The notes under the pieces are model-generated. The model had not been told where the DNA came from and ran no database searches. It saw only the letters and a program-made list of their open reading frames with translations. The position numbers and the translations under genes are program-made. From assembly GCF_005863245.1 (NCBI RefSeq), contig NZ_VBUT01000004.1, forward strand, positions 434,001-498,000: a DNA stretch of 64,000 bases, read 5' to 3'. This DNA is from Nocardia cyriacigeorgica (lineage in GTDB: Bacteria > Actinomycetota > Actinomycetes > Mycobacteriales > Mycobacteriaceae). Positions 8,237 to 17,170 of this stretch are shown here, piece after piece; the stretch's first letter is position 1; every line of letters begins with the position of its first letter.

Positions 8237-10195
8237 TCAGAGCGTGCGCGTCAGCCGATCGGTGAGGATGTGGGCGAACTTCGCCGGATCCTTCAGCTCG
8301 CCGCCCTCGGCCAGCACCGCCGTGCCGTACAGCAGTTCGGCGGTCTCGGTGAGCTCGGGGACCTTGCCCTCGTCGGCGTCCTGCTTGCGCGCGTCGTAGG
8401 CGTCGCGCAGGCCGGTCACCAGCGGGTGGGTCGGGTTGAGTTCGAGGATGCGCTTGGTCTCCGGCAGCGTCTGGCCCGAGGCCCGGTACATCCGCTCCAG
8501 CATCGGAGTGAAGTCGAAGACGTCGCCCACCAGGCAGGCCGGTGAGGTGGTGAGCCGGTTGGTCAGGCGCACCTCCTTGACGTTGTCGTCGAGGGTTTTA
8601 CCCAGCCAGCTCAGCAGCTCGGCGAACTCCTTGTCCTGCTGCTCACGCAGCTGCTCGGACTCCTTCTTCTCCTCTTCGGTCTCCAGATCCACTTCGCCCT
8701 TGGCGATGGACTTGAACGGCTTGCCGTCGAATTCCGGCACCGATCCGACCCACATCTCGTCGACCGGATCGGTCAGGATCAGCACCTCGAGGCCCTTGGC
8801 CTGGAACGCCTCGAGATGCGGCGAGCTCTCCACCTGCTGGCGGGATTCGCCGGTCATGTAGTAGATCGCGTCCTGGCCGTCCTTCATCCGCTCCACGTAC
8901 TGGGCGAGCGTGGTGAGCTCGGAGTCGGAGTGCGTCGACGCGAACGACGACACCCCGAGAATGGTGTCGCGGTTGTCGAAGTCCGACAGCAGGCCCTCCT
9001 TGAGGACGCGGCCGAACTCGCGCCAGAAGGTCTGGTACTTGCCCTGGTCCTCGGCGCCCTGCAGGTCCTTGACCGTGGACAGCACCTTCTTCACCAGGCG
9101 CTTGCGGATCATCTGGATCTGGCGGTCCTGCTGCAGGATCTCGCGGGAGACGTTGAGCGAGAGGTCTTGCGCGTCCACCACACCCTTGACGAAGCGCAGG
9201 TACTCCGGCATCAGCTCTTCGCAGTTGTCCATGATGAACACCCGCTTGACGTAGAGCTGCACGCCGCGCTTGTGCTCGCGGGTGAACAGATCGAACGGCG
9301 CCGTCGACGGAATGAACAGCAGCGCCTGATATTCGAAGGTGCCCTCGGCCTTGAGCGGGATGGTCTCGAGCGGTTCGTCCCACGCATGGCTGACGTGCTT
9401 GTAGAACTCCTTGTACTCCTCGTCGCTGACCTCGCTCTTGGGGCGGGTCCACAGCGCCTTGCTGGAGTTGAGCGTCTGCTCTTCGAGGATCGTCTTCTCT
9501 TTTTTGTCCTCGCCCTCACCCTCGGTGACGGTGCGCTCCACCTGCATGCGGATGGGCCAGGCGATGAAGTCGGAGTACTTCTTGACGATGTCGCGGAGCT
9601 TCCACTCCTGGGTGTAATCGAAGAGGTGATCGTCCTCGTCGGGCGCCTTGAGCTGCAACGTCACCGCGGTGCCCTGCGGGGCGTCGTCGACGGTTTCGAT
9701 GGTGTAGGTGGAGCTGCCCGCCTCGGCCACCCAGCGGGTCGCCTCGGTCTCACCGGCGCGGCGGGTGGTCAGCGTGACCTTGTCGGCGACCATGAAGGTC
9801 GAGTAGAAGCCGATGCCGAACTGGCCGATCAGCTCCTCGGCGGCGGCCTCGGACTTGGCCTCGCTGAGTTGTTTGCGCAGCTGGGCGGTGCCCGACTTGG
9901 CGAGCGTGCCGATCAGGTCCACCACCTCGGCGCGCGACATGCCGATGCCGTTGTCCTTGACCGTGAGGACCCGCGCGTCCTTGTCGACCTCCAGCTCGAT
10001 ATGCAGGTCGGAGGTGTCGACGTGCAGGTCCTTGTCCTTGTAGGACTCCAGCCGCAGCTTGTCCAGCGCGTCGGAAGCGTTCGAGATCAGCTCCCGCAGG
10101 AACGTGTCTTTGTTGGAGTAGACCGAGTGGATCATCAGCTCGAGCAGCTGATGCGTTTCGGCCTGGAACTCGAGTTGTTCGACGTGCTCAGTCAC
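8237..10195 (-). CDS. htpG: Molecular chaperone HtpG (Hsp90)
   Basis: This 652-residue Hsp90 uses ATP to remodel client proteins in the cytoplasm. The N-terminal GHKL ATPase has the conserved helix YSNKDTFLRELISNASDALD, the DNGIGMS motif and the lid/Gly segment GQFGIGFYS. The middle domain carries the expected SREILQQDRQIQMIRKRLVKK catalytic-loop region. There is no C-terminal MEEVD, as usual for bacteria. The ATG at 10195 overlaps the stop of the upstream nuclease gene by 4 bp (ATGA), so the two are probably translationally coupled. No CIRCE element was seen in front of it, which fits co-transcription with the nuclease. Confidence 0.96.
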   Translation of the reverse strand: MTEHVEQLEFQAETHQLLELMIHSVYSNKDTFLRELISNASDALDKLRLESYKDKDLHVDTSDLHIELEVDKDARVLTVKDNGIGMSRAEVVDLIGTLAKSGTAQLRKQLSEAKSEAAAEELIGQFGIGFYSTFMVADKVTLTTRRAGETEATRWVAEAGSSTYTIETVDDAPQGTAVTLQLKAPDEDDHLFDYTQEWKLRDIVKKYSDFIAWPIRMQVERTVTEGEGEDKKEKTILEEQTLNSSKALWTRPKSEVSDEEYKEFYKHVSHAWDEPLETIPLKAEGTFEYQALLFIPSTAPFDLFTREHKRGVQLYVKRVFIMDNCEELMPEYLRFVKGVVDAQDLSLNVSREILQQDRQIQMIRKRLVKKVLSTVKDLQGAEDQGKYQTFWREFGRVLKEGLLSDFDNRDTILGVSSFASTHSDSELTTLAQYVERMKDGQDAIYYMTGESRQQVESSPHLEAFQAKGLEVLILTDPVDEMWVGSVPEFDGKPFKSIAKGEVDLETEEEKKESEQLREQQDKEFAELLSWLGKTLDDNVKEVRLTNRLTTSPACLVGDVFDFTPMLERMYRASGQTLPETKRILELNPTHPLVTGLRDAYDARKQDADEGKVPELTETAELLYGTAVLAEGGELKDPAKFAHILTDRLTRTL

Positions 10196-11958
10196 GCCGA
10201 AATATTACCGCCGCCGCCGACCGCCTCCGACGCCCGCGAGCGGTCCCCCACCTGCGCGAGATCGGGGCCGTGCGCGAAATCGGCCAGGGCGGGCACCTCG
10301 AGTTCGGCGCGATGCGGTCCGGGTACCCGTGGGCACATCCATTCGCGCAGCACCATGGTGGCGCGCACATCGTCTTCGTTGTATTCGAGCAGCCGGGTGC
10401 GCTGGGTGAGATCGGGTTCGCCGTCGTAGCCGACCGCGAGCCGGTACCAGCTCATCGAGGCCTCGCCGTTGGCCTCGGCATCGCGCCAGGCGAAACCGGC
10501 CACCGGCGCGATCTTCTTGAGGCCCTTGCCGTTCGGGCAGATGAACTGCTCGGTGACGGCCTGGAACATGTCCACCCACTGCGGCGAATCGACGAAGGCG
10601 CGCACCTGCTCCACCGTCGGTACCCCCGGCTGCCCGGCGAACCGGCGCGCCGACTCGTACAGCCACTTGTCCTCGGCTGTGCGCGAATAGCAGTAGGCGG
10701 CAAAGGTTTTGCCCGCGGCGGTGGCCTCGGCACGCACCCGCATCAGCCAGGTCCAGAACTCGCCGAAGGACCGGCCCTCGTCCTCGGTGGGCAGCGGGTC
10801 CCAGGTAACGAACGGGCGGTACACGCCGTCGAGCAGGGTGCCCCACAGGTACGCGCCGAACTCCTGGTAGCTCTCCAGATCGACGTCGACCTCCACGTCG
10901 GCGCGACGCACCTTCACCTGGTCGAATCGTCGCACCAGCGGCGCACCGCCGATCCAGGCGCGCGCGGTGACCACGGCTTCTTCGAACGGGCCGTGCTGCC
11001 AGTCCTCGGGTTCGGGACCGGACCAGGCGGCCAGATCGTCGATGGTCTGCACGCCGTGCCCGCGCAAGACGTCGGCGCGTGAACCCGGCGCCACCAGGCT
11101 GACGTCGCGGTGGTCGATCAACCAGCCCTCGCAGCCGCGCCCGTCGGCGCCGCCGCGGTTCCACCAGGGGCACTGCCTGCATTCGGGCACCTTGGACGGC
11201 ACCGTCGGCAGCTCGCCGCGCACCACCGCGATCCGGTCGGCGTAGCGCTGGTCGTAGTCGGCGAGCACGTGGGTCAGGTCGTGGACCAGGATGCGGTCGA
11301 AGTGATACCCGATCACCCCGCCGACCAGGGCGGGGCTGGCCAGTCCGTGCCGTTGCAGCATGCGGTAGAGGTGGGCCAGGCGCTGCTGATCGCGCGGCTG
11401 CTGGCGCAGTTTGCGATGCGGATCCGGTTGCGGATCCCAGTGGTAGAGATCGGAGGTGGTGGGGTGGAACTCGGCCGGTTCGGGCTGACGCGGATCGGTG
11501 ACCTTGTGATTCACCACGATCACCGGGATGTAACCGCCGCGGTCCAGATCGCGCAGCAGGATCTCCGCACCGCCGCGGCGGCCGGTATCGGGCTCCTGCG
11601 GCAGCAATCCGCCCCAGATGCACAGCGCGCCCGCCGCGCAGGCGCGCATGGTGGATTCGGCGCGCTCGCCCGCGCGCAGCGCCGGATCGATCACCACCCA
11701 CTGTTCCGGACGGGCACCGACCAGGGCGTCACGCACCCGCAGGCGATGGGCGACGGCCGCCTCACGACGCTGCTGCACGCCCGCGTCCTCGCGAACGCCG
11801 GTGAGCAGCTCCGGGTGCGTGGCGTTCATATTCAGCCGGTGCCTGCACCCGATCAGCGCCCTGGCATCGAGAAACGCGGGCGCGGCGGCGACGGACCGAT
11901 CCTGTTCGGTTCCCTCGTCCAACTCGCGACCCTCTCGATCGGCCCTGCCCGGATGCAC
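10192..11958 (-). CDS. TM0106-type RecB-like nuclease with Cas4-like Fe-S cysteines and C-terminal RNase H-like domain
   Basis: This protein has 588 residues from GTG 11958; upstream in-frame starts exist but precede non-conserved sequence. The N-terminal part is a PD-(D/E)XK fold: the segment GRRGGAEILL (E132) and IPVIVVNHK (K152) supply the acidic residue and lysine. Four cysteines, C38 in FLDARALIGCRHR and the trio C260-x2-C263-x12-C276, copy the Cas4/AddB pattern of one N-terminal plus three C-terminal ligands for a 4Fe-4S cluster. The C-terminal half looks like a YprB-type DEDD exonuclease (D360-L-E362 and the late YNEDDVRAT). It should process DNA or RNA ends. It is the first gene of a two-gene unit with htpG. 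Confidence 0.82.
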   Translation of the reverse strand: MHPGRADREGRELDEGTEQDRSVAAAPAFLDARALIGCRHRLNMNATHPELLTGVREDAGVQQRREAAVAHRLRVRDALVGARPEQWVVIDPALRAGERAESTMRACAAGALCIWGGLLPQEPDTGRRGGAEILLRDLDRGGYIPVIVVNHKVTDPRQPEPAEFHPTTSDLYHWDPQPDPHRKLRQQPRDQQRLAHLYRMLQRHGLASPALVGGVIGYHFDRILVHDLTHVLADYDQRYADRIAVVRGELPTVPSKVPECRQCPWWNRGGADGRGCEGWLIDHRDVSLVAPGSRADVLRGHGVQTIDDLAAWSGPEPEDWQHGPFEEAVVTARAWIGGAPLVRRFDQVKVRRADVEVDVDLESYQEFGAYLWGTLLDGVYRPFVTWDPLPTEDEGRSFGEFWTWLMRVRAEATAAGKTFAAYCYSRTAEDKWLYESARRFAGQPGVPTVEQVRAFVDSPQWVDMFQAVTEQFICPNGKGLKKIAPVAGFAWRDAEANGEASMSWYRLAVGYDGEPDLTQRTRLLEYNEDDVRATMVLREWMCPRVPGPHRAELEVPALADFAHGPDLAQVGDRSRASEAVGGGGNISA

Positions 11959-12145
11959 GTAAGCAGTATGGTCCCTACCCCCGACACATCCGCGAATCGT
12001 CTCCCCCGCCGCACGCGTTCGCCCCGCCGCCCTCGCAGCCACCGGCGGTGACCGGATAGGGTGTCGGCAAACCGTGTGACATGGGCGGACGGGCAACTTC
12101 GCGCGCCGAGCCGCCAGGGCGAACCAGCATGACGGAGGGCCATCG

Positions 12146-12781
12146 ATGGGGTTGTTCACGAAGCGCAAGCGGCGCCCGAGCCGCCGGGCCGAGGCGAAAG
12201 CCCTCAAGCACAAGGCGGCCCTGGAAGCCAAGCTCGCCGCCAAGAACGATCGCAAACAGCGGCGCGCCGAAACGCGCACCCAGAAGAAGGTCGCCAAGGC
12301 TCAGATCGCCGCGCTGCAAGCGGAGGAGAAGGCCGCGCTGAAGGCGGCGGCCAAGGCCGAGCGCGATCCGTTCAGCGTCGGCCAGGTGAAGAAGTACATC
12401 GGGGTGGCCAGGATCCTGGTGCCGGTGCTCGCCCCGCTGGCCTACCGTGGCGCCACCCTGGTGCGCGCGCAGCTCGACAACCGCAAGGCCCACCAGCTCG
12501 GTATCGGCGTCGAACAGCTCGGTGAATACACCGGCCACGGCGCCCGGCTGCACGCCAGGATCGCCAATACCGAGGCCGCACTCGACAAGGTCGGCGCGGG
12601 CGACAACGGCGAGGGCGACAAGTTCGTCGCCGCCACCCGCAACCGCCTGGAAGCGCTGACCGCCGCCGTGCGCACCGCCGATCAGATGCCGGCCCAGCGC
12701 CGCCGTGCCGTGCACGCCTCCATCGCCGACGAGCTGACCGGCATCGAATCCGACGTCCTGGCCCGCCTCGGCGTGCGCTGA
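12146..12781 (+). CDS. DUF6474-type coiled-coil membrane-associated protein
   Basis: This 211-residue protein has a strongly basic, helical N-terminus (residues 1-75, runs such as KRKRRPSRRAEAKALKHK) that should form a coiled coil. A hydrophobic stretch (VARILVPVLAPLAYRGATLV, about 87-106) could be a membrane segment or hairpin. The C-terminal half is helical and charged. It resembles a family catalogued in Mycobacteriales as DUF6474, to my recollection; the function is unknown. It starts at ATG 12146 with GGAGGG about 12 nt upstream. It is divergent from the RecB-like nuclease gene, and 12 bp separate its stop from the next gene in the copper module, so cotranscription is likely. Confidence 0.75.
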   Translation: MGLFTKRKRRPSRRAEAKALKHKAALEAKLAAKNDRKQRRAETRTQKKVAKAQIAALQAEEKAALKAAAKAERDPFSVGQVKKYIGVARILVPVLAPLAYRGATLVRAQLDNRKAHQLGIGVEQLGEYTGHGARLHARIANTEAALDKVGAGDNGEGDKFVAATRNRLEALTAAVRTADQMPAQRRRAVHASIADELTGIESDVLARLGVR

Positions 12782-12793
12782 ACCACCGCTTCG

Positions 12794-13345
12794 ATGGACC
12801 GACGCCCGACCACCGGTAGCCCGCGCGGCTTCCTGGTCGGCGCGTCGGCCGGTGCGCTCGCGGTCGCCGCGCACGGGCTCGCCGGTGGCGGGTATCCCTC
12901 GTCGGCGGAACTGGCGCTGGTGCTGATCGCGGCATCGGTCACCGGGCTGGCCGCCGGTGCGCGGCCGATGGGTCGCAGGCCGGTGCTGGCGTTGCTGCTC
13001 GCCGGGCAGGTGGCCGGACATCTCGCGCTCACCGGTCTCTACGGCCATGAGCACGCCGCCGCCGGCTCGGCTCCCATGGTCGGCGAGCTGCTCGGCGGTT
13101 TTCTGCCGTCGGCGCCGATGGTGCTGGCGCACTTCACCTCAAGCATTGTCTGCGCCGCGCTGATCCCGCTCGCGGAGCGGCTCTACCGTGCGGTCTCGGC
13201 CGCCCTGCGCATCACCGTGGCCACGCCCGCCACACCTGTTTCGCACCGGCCGCCGAAAGCCGGTGTATCGATCGCCCGGCTGCTCGGCCGCTCTCCGATC
13301 GGTGCCGCGGGCCCGCGCGCTCCGCCGCTGGCGCGCCCGGCCTGA
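12794..13345 (+). CDS. Integral membrane protein of the copper module
   Basis: This 183-residue protein has about four hydrophobic helices and an extended basic C-terminal tail. The loop GLYGHEHAAAG, together with GHLAL just before it, places three histidines in or next to a membrane segment. A further helix (MVLAHFTSSIVCAALIPL) contains His and Cys. It has no recognised family. Its location, 36 bp ahead of ycnI and in the same direction as copC and copD, suggests a role in copper handling, which is inference from context. The start is ATG 12794. Confidence 0.7.
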   Translation: MDRRPTTGSPRGFLVGASAGALAVAAHGLAGGGYPSSAELALVLIAASVTGLAAGARPMGRRPVLALLLAGQVAGHLALTGLYGHEHAAAGSAPMVGELLGGFLPSAPMVLAHFTSSIVCAALIPLAERLYRAVSAALRITVATPATPVSHRPPKAGVSIARLLGRSPIGAAGPRAPPLARPA

Positions 13346-13381
13346 CGCATCAATTCATCTCGGAGAGAAAGCACTTCATTC

Positions 13382-14047
13382 ATGAAAACGTTCATTTCGC
13401 GTGCCGTGTGCACAGTGGCGCTCGGCGGCGGACTGCTCGCGTTGACGGCAGGCGTCGCGAACGCCCACGTCACCGTGGACGCTCCCGGCGCGCAGCAGGG
13501 GTCGATGGCGGTGGCCACCTTCCGGGTCCCGACCGAATCCGACACCGCCGCGACCACCGCCGTCACCGTCACCGTGCCGAATCTGTCGATCGCCATGACC
13601 GAGCCGATCCCCGGCTGGACGGCCAAGGTGGATCGCAACGACAAGTCCGAGGTCACCGCGGTCACCTGGACCGCCGACCCGGGCAACCCCGGCATCGGCC
13701 CCGGCCAGTTCCAGCGGTTCGCGGTGGCGCTGGGCCCACTGCCGCAGCAGGATTCGGTGAGTTTCCCGGCCAAGCAGACCTACAGCGACGGCAAGGTCGT
13801 CGACTGGAATGAGCCCGCCGATCAGGGCCATGCCGGCAACCCCGCGCCCACGCTGACGCTGGCCGCCGCCACCGGCGACGGTCACGGCACGCACGGCGTC
13901 GAGAGCGAAACCCAGAGCGCGGCACCCGCATCCGATGACTCGGCCACCGACACCACCGCCCGCTGGCTCGGCGGTCTCGGACTGGCCGCCGGGTTGATCG
14001 GTCTCGGTCTCGGTGTCGGCTCGGTCATCCGGGGACGGCAGTCATGA
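13382..14047 (+). CDS. YcnI family copper-binding protein (DUF1775)
   Basis: This 221-residue exported protein is predicted to bind copper at the cell surface. Residues 1-28 form a signal peptide ending at NA|HVTV, so the mature protein would begin with histidine; in the YcnI family the N-terminal histidine coordinates Cu(II). The YcnI domain covers about residues 29-160 with the typical AHVTVDAPGAQQGS start. A Ser/Ala/Asp-rich linker leads to a single membrane helix (GGLGLAAGLIGLGLGVGSVI, near 195-215) and an Arg-rich end. The start is ATG 13382, with GGAGAG upstream. Its stop overlaps copC by 4 bp, giving the ycnI-copC-copD order seen in other bacteria. Confidence 0.88.
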   Translation: MKTFISRAVCTVALGGGLLALTAGVANAHVTVDAPGAQQGSMAVATFRVPTESDTAATTAVTVTVPNLSIAMTEPIPGWTAKVDRNDKSEVTAVTWTADPGNPGIGPGQFQRFAVALGPLPQQDSVSFPAKQTYSDGKVVDWNEPADQGHAGNPAPTLTLAAATGDGHGTHGVESETQSAAPASDDSATDTTARWLGGLGLAAGLIGLGLGVGSVIRGRQS

Positions 14048-14607
14048 CCGGCAGGAAGCTGCGCGCACTGCTGCTCACCGTGCTCGCCGGCGCGCTGTGC
14101 CTCGGCGTCGGCGCCACCGTCGCCGGACCGGCGTCGGCGCATTCGGCGGTGGTCGCCACCTCCCCCGAGGACGGCGCCTCCCTCGATGCGGGCCCCGAGC
14201 GGGTCACCATCACCTTCAACGAGAACCTGCAACCCAACTTCCCCTCGCTGACCGTGGTCGGCCCCGACGATCACCTGTGGTCCAAGGGCGACCCGGTGGT
14301 CGATGGCAAGACGGTGAGCGTCGCCGTCGGCGAGCTCGGCCCGGCGGGCACCTACCGGGTCGGCTACCGGGTCACCTCCGCCGACGGGCACCCGGTGGAA
14401 GGCGAGCTCACCTTCACCCTCACCACGCCCGGCAACGGAACCCCCGGCCCCGCACTGGGTTCCGCGGACGCCGGCGACGGCGATTCCGGCGGCATCCCGA
14501 TCTGGGTGTTCATCGTCGGCGCGGTCGTGCTGTTCGGCGGCGGGCTGGCCTTCGCGTTGTTCGGGACGGGCCTGTTCGGCAAGGGCAGCGGTAAGAGCGG
14601 CCGGTGA
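14044..14607 (+). CDS. CopC domain copper-binding protein
   Basis: This 187-residue exported protein has a signal peptide ending near SA|HSAVV, so a histidine falls at or next to the mature N-terminus, as in Cu(II)-binding CopC. The Ig-like CopC fold follows (SPEDGASLDAGPERVTITF, then GTYRVGYRVTSADGHPVEGE, containing the conserved second histidine in DGHP). After a linker there is one membrane helix (IPIWVFIVGAVVLFGGGLAF) and a short basic tail, so it is membrane-anchored on the outer face. Its ATG overlaps ycnI and its stop overlaps copD, each by 4 bp. It probably hands copper to CopD. Confidence 0.88.
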   Translation: MTGRKLRALLLTVLAGALCLGVGATVAGPASAHSAVVATSPEDGASLDAGPERVTITFNENLQPNFPSLTVVGPDDHLWSKGDPVVDGKTVSVAVGELGPAGTYRVGYRVTSADGHPVEGELTFTLTTPGNGTPGPALGSADAGDGDSGGIPIWVFIVGAVVLFGGGLAFALFGTGLFGKGSGKSGR

Positions 14608-15530
14608 CCGATCGGGCGACCGGCGGCCGTGACCGGCGGCCGGCGCTGCTGCTCGTCGTCCCGTCCGGGCTGATCGGTGTGCTGCTGGCCTGGGCGCTGA
14701 CCGAGGTGACGGCCGAGAGCGCGGTCCGGGTGCTCGCCGATCTGGCCGGCGCCACCGTGCTCGGATTGGCGGCGCTGCCGCGGGTGCACGAACGGTTGCG
14801 GCCGTCGTGGCGGCTGCTGGCGGTGATCGCCGGGATCTGGTGCGGCAGCGAGTTCGTGGTGCTGGTGTTCGAGGCCGCCGACGTCGTCGGGGTGCGGGTC
14901 GGCGCGTTGGACGCCGGTCGCTTCGCCACCTTCCTCACCGAGCTCAGCGGCGGCCAGGTCGGTATCGCCATCCTGCTCGGGACCGGCGCCATCGCCTGCT
15001 ATTCGGCGCTGGCGTTCCGGCGCCCGGAGACCGCGTCACCGGATCTGGTGCTGGTCTTCGCCGCGGTGGCGTTGACGTTGCGGCCGATCACCGGGCATAT
15101 GTCGCAGCAGCCGTTCGGCTCGGTGCTGGCCGCCGTGCACGCACTGGCCGCGGGCGCCTGGCTCGGCCTGTTGATCGGGCTGGCGCTGGTGGTCCGTTCC
15201 CGCGGCGAATGGGCGCTGGCACTGCCGCGCTACTCCGCGGTGGCGCTGCCGCTGGTGGCGCTGGTCGCGGTGACGGGTCTGGTGAACGGGCTGGTGCGCA
15301 TCGGCGGTGTCGCACCGCTGGTGCAGACCGGCTACGGACGGGTGCTGCTGGCCAAGACGCTGATCCTGGCCGTGCTGCTCGCTCTCGGCTGGTGGTGGCG
15401 CCGCGACTGGGTCGGCCGCGCCGCCGGCCACCGGATGCCCGCCGAAGCCTCGCTGCGCCGGGCCACCATCGAGGTGGTGGTGATGGCGTCGGCGTTCGGA
15501 CTGGCGGCGACGCTGGCGGTCACGGCATGA
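14604..15530 (+). CDS. CopD family copper resistance/import membrane protein
   Basis: This 308-residue protein is predicted to have eight membrane helices. The CopD domain (roughly residues 180-300) includes the segments SVLAAVHALAAGAWLGLLIG and RYSAVALPLVALVAVTGLVNGL, with the histidine of AAVHALAAGAW in the family position. It should move copper across the cytoplasmic membrane together with CopC. The start is GTG 14604, overlapping the copC stop. It is the last gene of the tightly overlapping ycnI-copC-copD unit; the next gene begins 34 bp later. Whether this system imports or exports copper is not settled for the family. Confidence 0.86.
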   Translation: MTDRATGGRDRRPALLLVVPSGLIGVLLAWALTEVTAESAVRVLADLAGATVLGLAALPRVHERLRPSWRLLAVIAGIWCGSEFVVLVFEAADVVGVRVGALDAGRFATFLTELSGGQVGIAILLGTGAIACYSALAFRRPETASPDLVLVFAAVALTLRPITGHMSQQPFGSVLAAVHALAAGAWLGLLIGLALVVRSRGEWALALPRYSAVALPLVALVAVTGLVNGLVRIGGVAPLVQTGYGRVLLAKTLILAVLLALGWWWRRDWVGRAAGHRMPAEASLRRATIEVVVMASAFGLAATLAVTA

Positions 15531-15564
15531 CGGAACGGCACGAACCCCCGGTTACAGTTGCGCC

Positions 15565-16038
15565 ATGACCGAAGTGAAGATCGTCGCCGACTGCGACGCC
15601 TCGGCCGAGACCGCATTCGCCTACGTGAACGACTACCGCAACCTGCCGCGCTTCCTGCGCGAGGTCGAAGAGTTCACGCCGGTGGGTTCGCAGACCGAAG
15701 GTCTCGGTGCGACCTTCGACGGCCATATCAAGCTCGGTCCGGTCTCGCTGAATTCCAGGATCGAAATCGTGCGCTGGGAAGAGAACTTCGCCATCGGGGT
15801 GAAGTCGATCAAGGGATTCGACGTCGAGTCGACCTTCCTGTTCCACGCCAAGGGCGCCGAGAAATGCACCGTCGACGCCATCGTCGATTACCGGGTCGGC
15901 GGCGGCCTGGCCGGGAAGGCGCTCGGCAAGACCATCGAACCATTCGTCAAGATCGCGGTGAAGCACAGCACCGAAAACCTCACCAAGCAGATCGAGGAAT
16001 TCCACCGCACCCGCGGTGCCGCCAACGGCACCGAATGA
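15565..16038 (+). CDS. SRPBCC (START/Bet v1-like) family protein
   Basis: This 157-residue single-domain protein starts with the typical SRPBCC element (TEVKIVADCDASAETAFAYVNDYRNLPRFL), a beta strand followed by the two short helices that open the hydrophobic pocket. A long C-terminal helix (VKIAVKHSTENLTKQIEEFHR) closes it. Members bind hydrophobic ligands or act as polyketide cyclases; the ligand here is unknown. There is no signal peptide. It starts at ATG 15565, 34 bp after copD on the same strand, so it may be cotranscribed with the copper genes, though no functional link is known. Confidence 0.8.
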   Translation: MTEVKIVADCDASAETAFAYVNDYRNLPRFLREVEEFTPVGSQTEGLGATFDGHIKLGPVSLNSRIEIVRWEENFAIGVKSIKGFDVESTFLFHAKGAEKCTVDAIVDYRVGGGLAGKALGKTIEPFVKIAVKHSTENLTKQIEEFHRTRGAANGTE

Positions 16039-16222
16039 GCGGAATCGGCCGGTCGCGCAGCCGCCGCGGCCGGCCGTCCGCCTCGGGCCACGGAAACCGG
16101 AGAAAGCCACTCGACGCCGGTGCATTCCGCACCTGCGGACAGCGCCTGCACAACGGCGAAATGCCTGCACAAACCCGCTTTCCACCCTGGCGTGGGCTAC
16201 CTCACAGGCATAGCCTCTAGAT

Positions 16223-16588
16223 ATGAAGAAACCCACCTTCAGGCAGCGCATCGCCTATGACCTGGGCCGCGAACTCCCCGCGGACCTGCACGAGTGGGTG
16301 GTCCACGACCTGGTCGGGCACGGGGCCATGGAACGCTATCTCGTGCGGTTCATCGGGCCGATCATCCCGTTCTTCGCGCTGGTGCTGCTGTTTCCCGGGC
16401 CGATGCCGCTCAAGCTCGGGCTGATCGTGATGATGATCGTGCCGCTGATCATCTTCACGGTCGCGCTGAGCTATGTGTGGCGCCGGTACCGGTTGGTGCA
16501 GCACGGGCTCGATCCGGGCCTGGTCGATCACGGCAAGATCTCCGAGCACGATCGCGAGATGTACGAGCTGCGCTACGGACATCGATAA
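16223..16588 (+). CDS. DUF5313-type small membrane protein
   Basis: This 121-residue protein has a cytoplasmic N-terminus with the segment LPADLHEWVVHDLVGHGAME. Two adjacent membrane helices (FIGPIIPFFALVLLFPGP and GLIVMMIVPLIIFTVALSYV) and a charged C-terminal tail (YRLVQHGLDPGLVDHGKISEH) follow. This architecture matches DUF5313 of Nocardia and mycobacteria as I recall it; the function is unknown. The start is ATG 16223 after TAGATA. About 180 bp without a gene separate it from the SRPBCC gene. Confidence 0.72.
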   Translation: MKKPTFRQRIAYDLGRELPADLHEWVVHDLVGHGAMERYLVRFIGPIIPFFALVLLFPGPMPLKLGLIVMMIVPLIIFTVALSYVWRRYRLVQHGLDPGLVDHGKISEHDREMYELRYGHR

Positions 16589-16671
16589 CTGCCGTGCCCC
16601 CGGGAACGAACCGGCTCCCAGACCGAGCGGTCCGTTCAGGGTGAAACTCGGCCACCTTTAAGCTGAGGGCC

Positions 16672-17160
16672 ATGACCGAACCGACAGATGTTGTGGCAAC
16701 CGCGGACCTGGCCGACGAAATCGGCCCCGAGATTCGCAGCTGTGATACCCAGTTCATCCAGTTCGGCGGCCGGGCGGCGTTCTCCGGCCGGATCACCACC
16801 ATCCGCTGCTTCCAGGACAATCTGCTGGTCAAGCAGACGCTGAGCGAACCGGGCGAGGGCAAGGTGCTCGTCGTCGACGGCGGCGCCAGCGTGCACACCG
16901 CCCTGGTCGGCGACATCATCGCCGGGCGCGGCGTGGACAACGGCTGGGCCGGCGTCATCGTCAACGGCGCGGTGCGCGATTCGGCGATCCTGCGCACCCT
17001 CGACATCGGCATCAAGGCGCTGGGCACCAACCCGCGCAAGAGCACCCAGACCGGCTCCGGCGACAAGGACGTGCCGGTCGAGTTCGGCGGGGTCACCTTC
17101 GTCCCCGGCGAGATGCTCTACAGCGACCACGACGGCATCGTGGTGCGCGCCGAGGACTGA
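16672..17160 (+). CDS. rraA: RraA family protein (ribonuclease E regulator / HMG aldolase-like)
   Basis: This 162-residue protein has the RraA fold signature [17 protein letters not shown], with the R and D of the G-x20-RD motif that binds metal and oxo-acid in the aldolase branch of the family. E. coli RraA inhibits RNase E, while others act as 4-hydroxy-4-methyl-2-oxoglutarate aldolases; sequence alone does not decide between them. The family was earlier mislabelled MenG. It starts at ATG 16672 and is convergent with the S4-domain gene 10 bp downstream, with no clear terminator between. Confidence 0.88.
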   Translation: MTEPTDVVATADLADEIGPEIRSCDTQFIQFGGRAAFSGRITTIRCFQDNLLVKQTLSEPGEGKVLVVDGGASVHTALVGDIIAGRGVDNGWAGVIVNGAVRDSAILRTLDIGIKALGTNPRKSTQTGSGDKDVPVEFGGVTFVPGEMLYSDHDGIVVRAED

Positions 17161-17170
17161 GCGGCGCGAA

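Noticed and set aside
8816..10429. 537-residue frame opposite htpG
   Set aside because: It is a shadow frame of htpG with the same repetitive composition; HtpG is conserved throughout.
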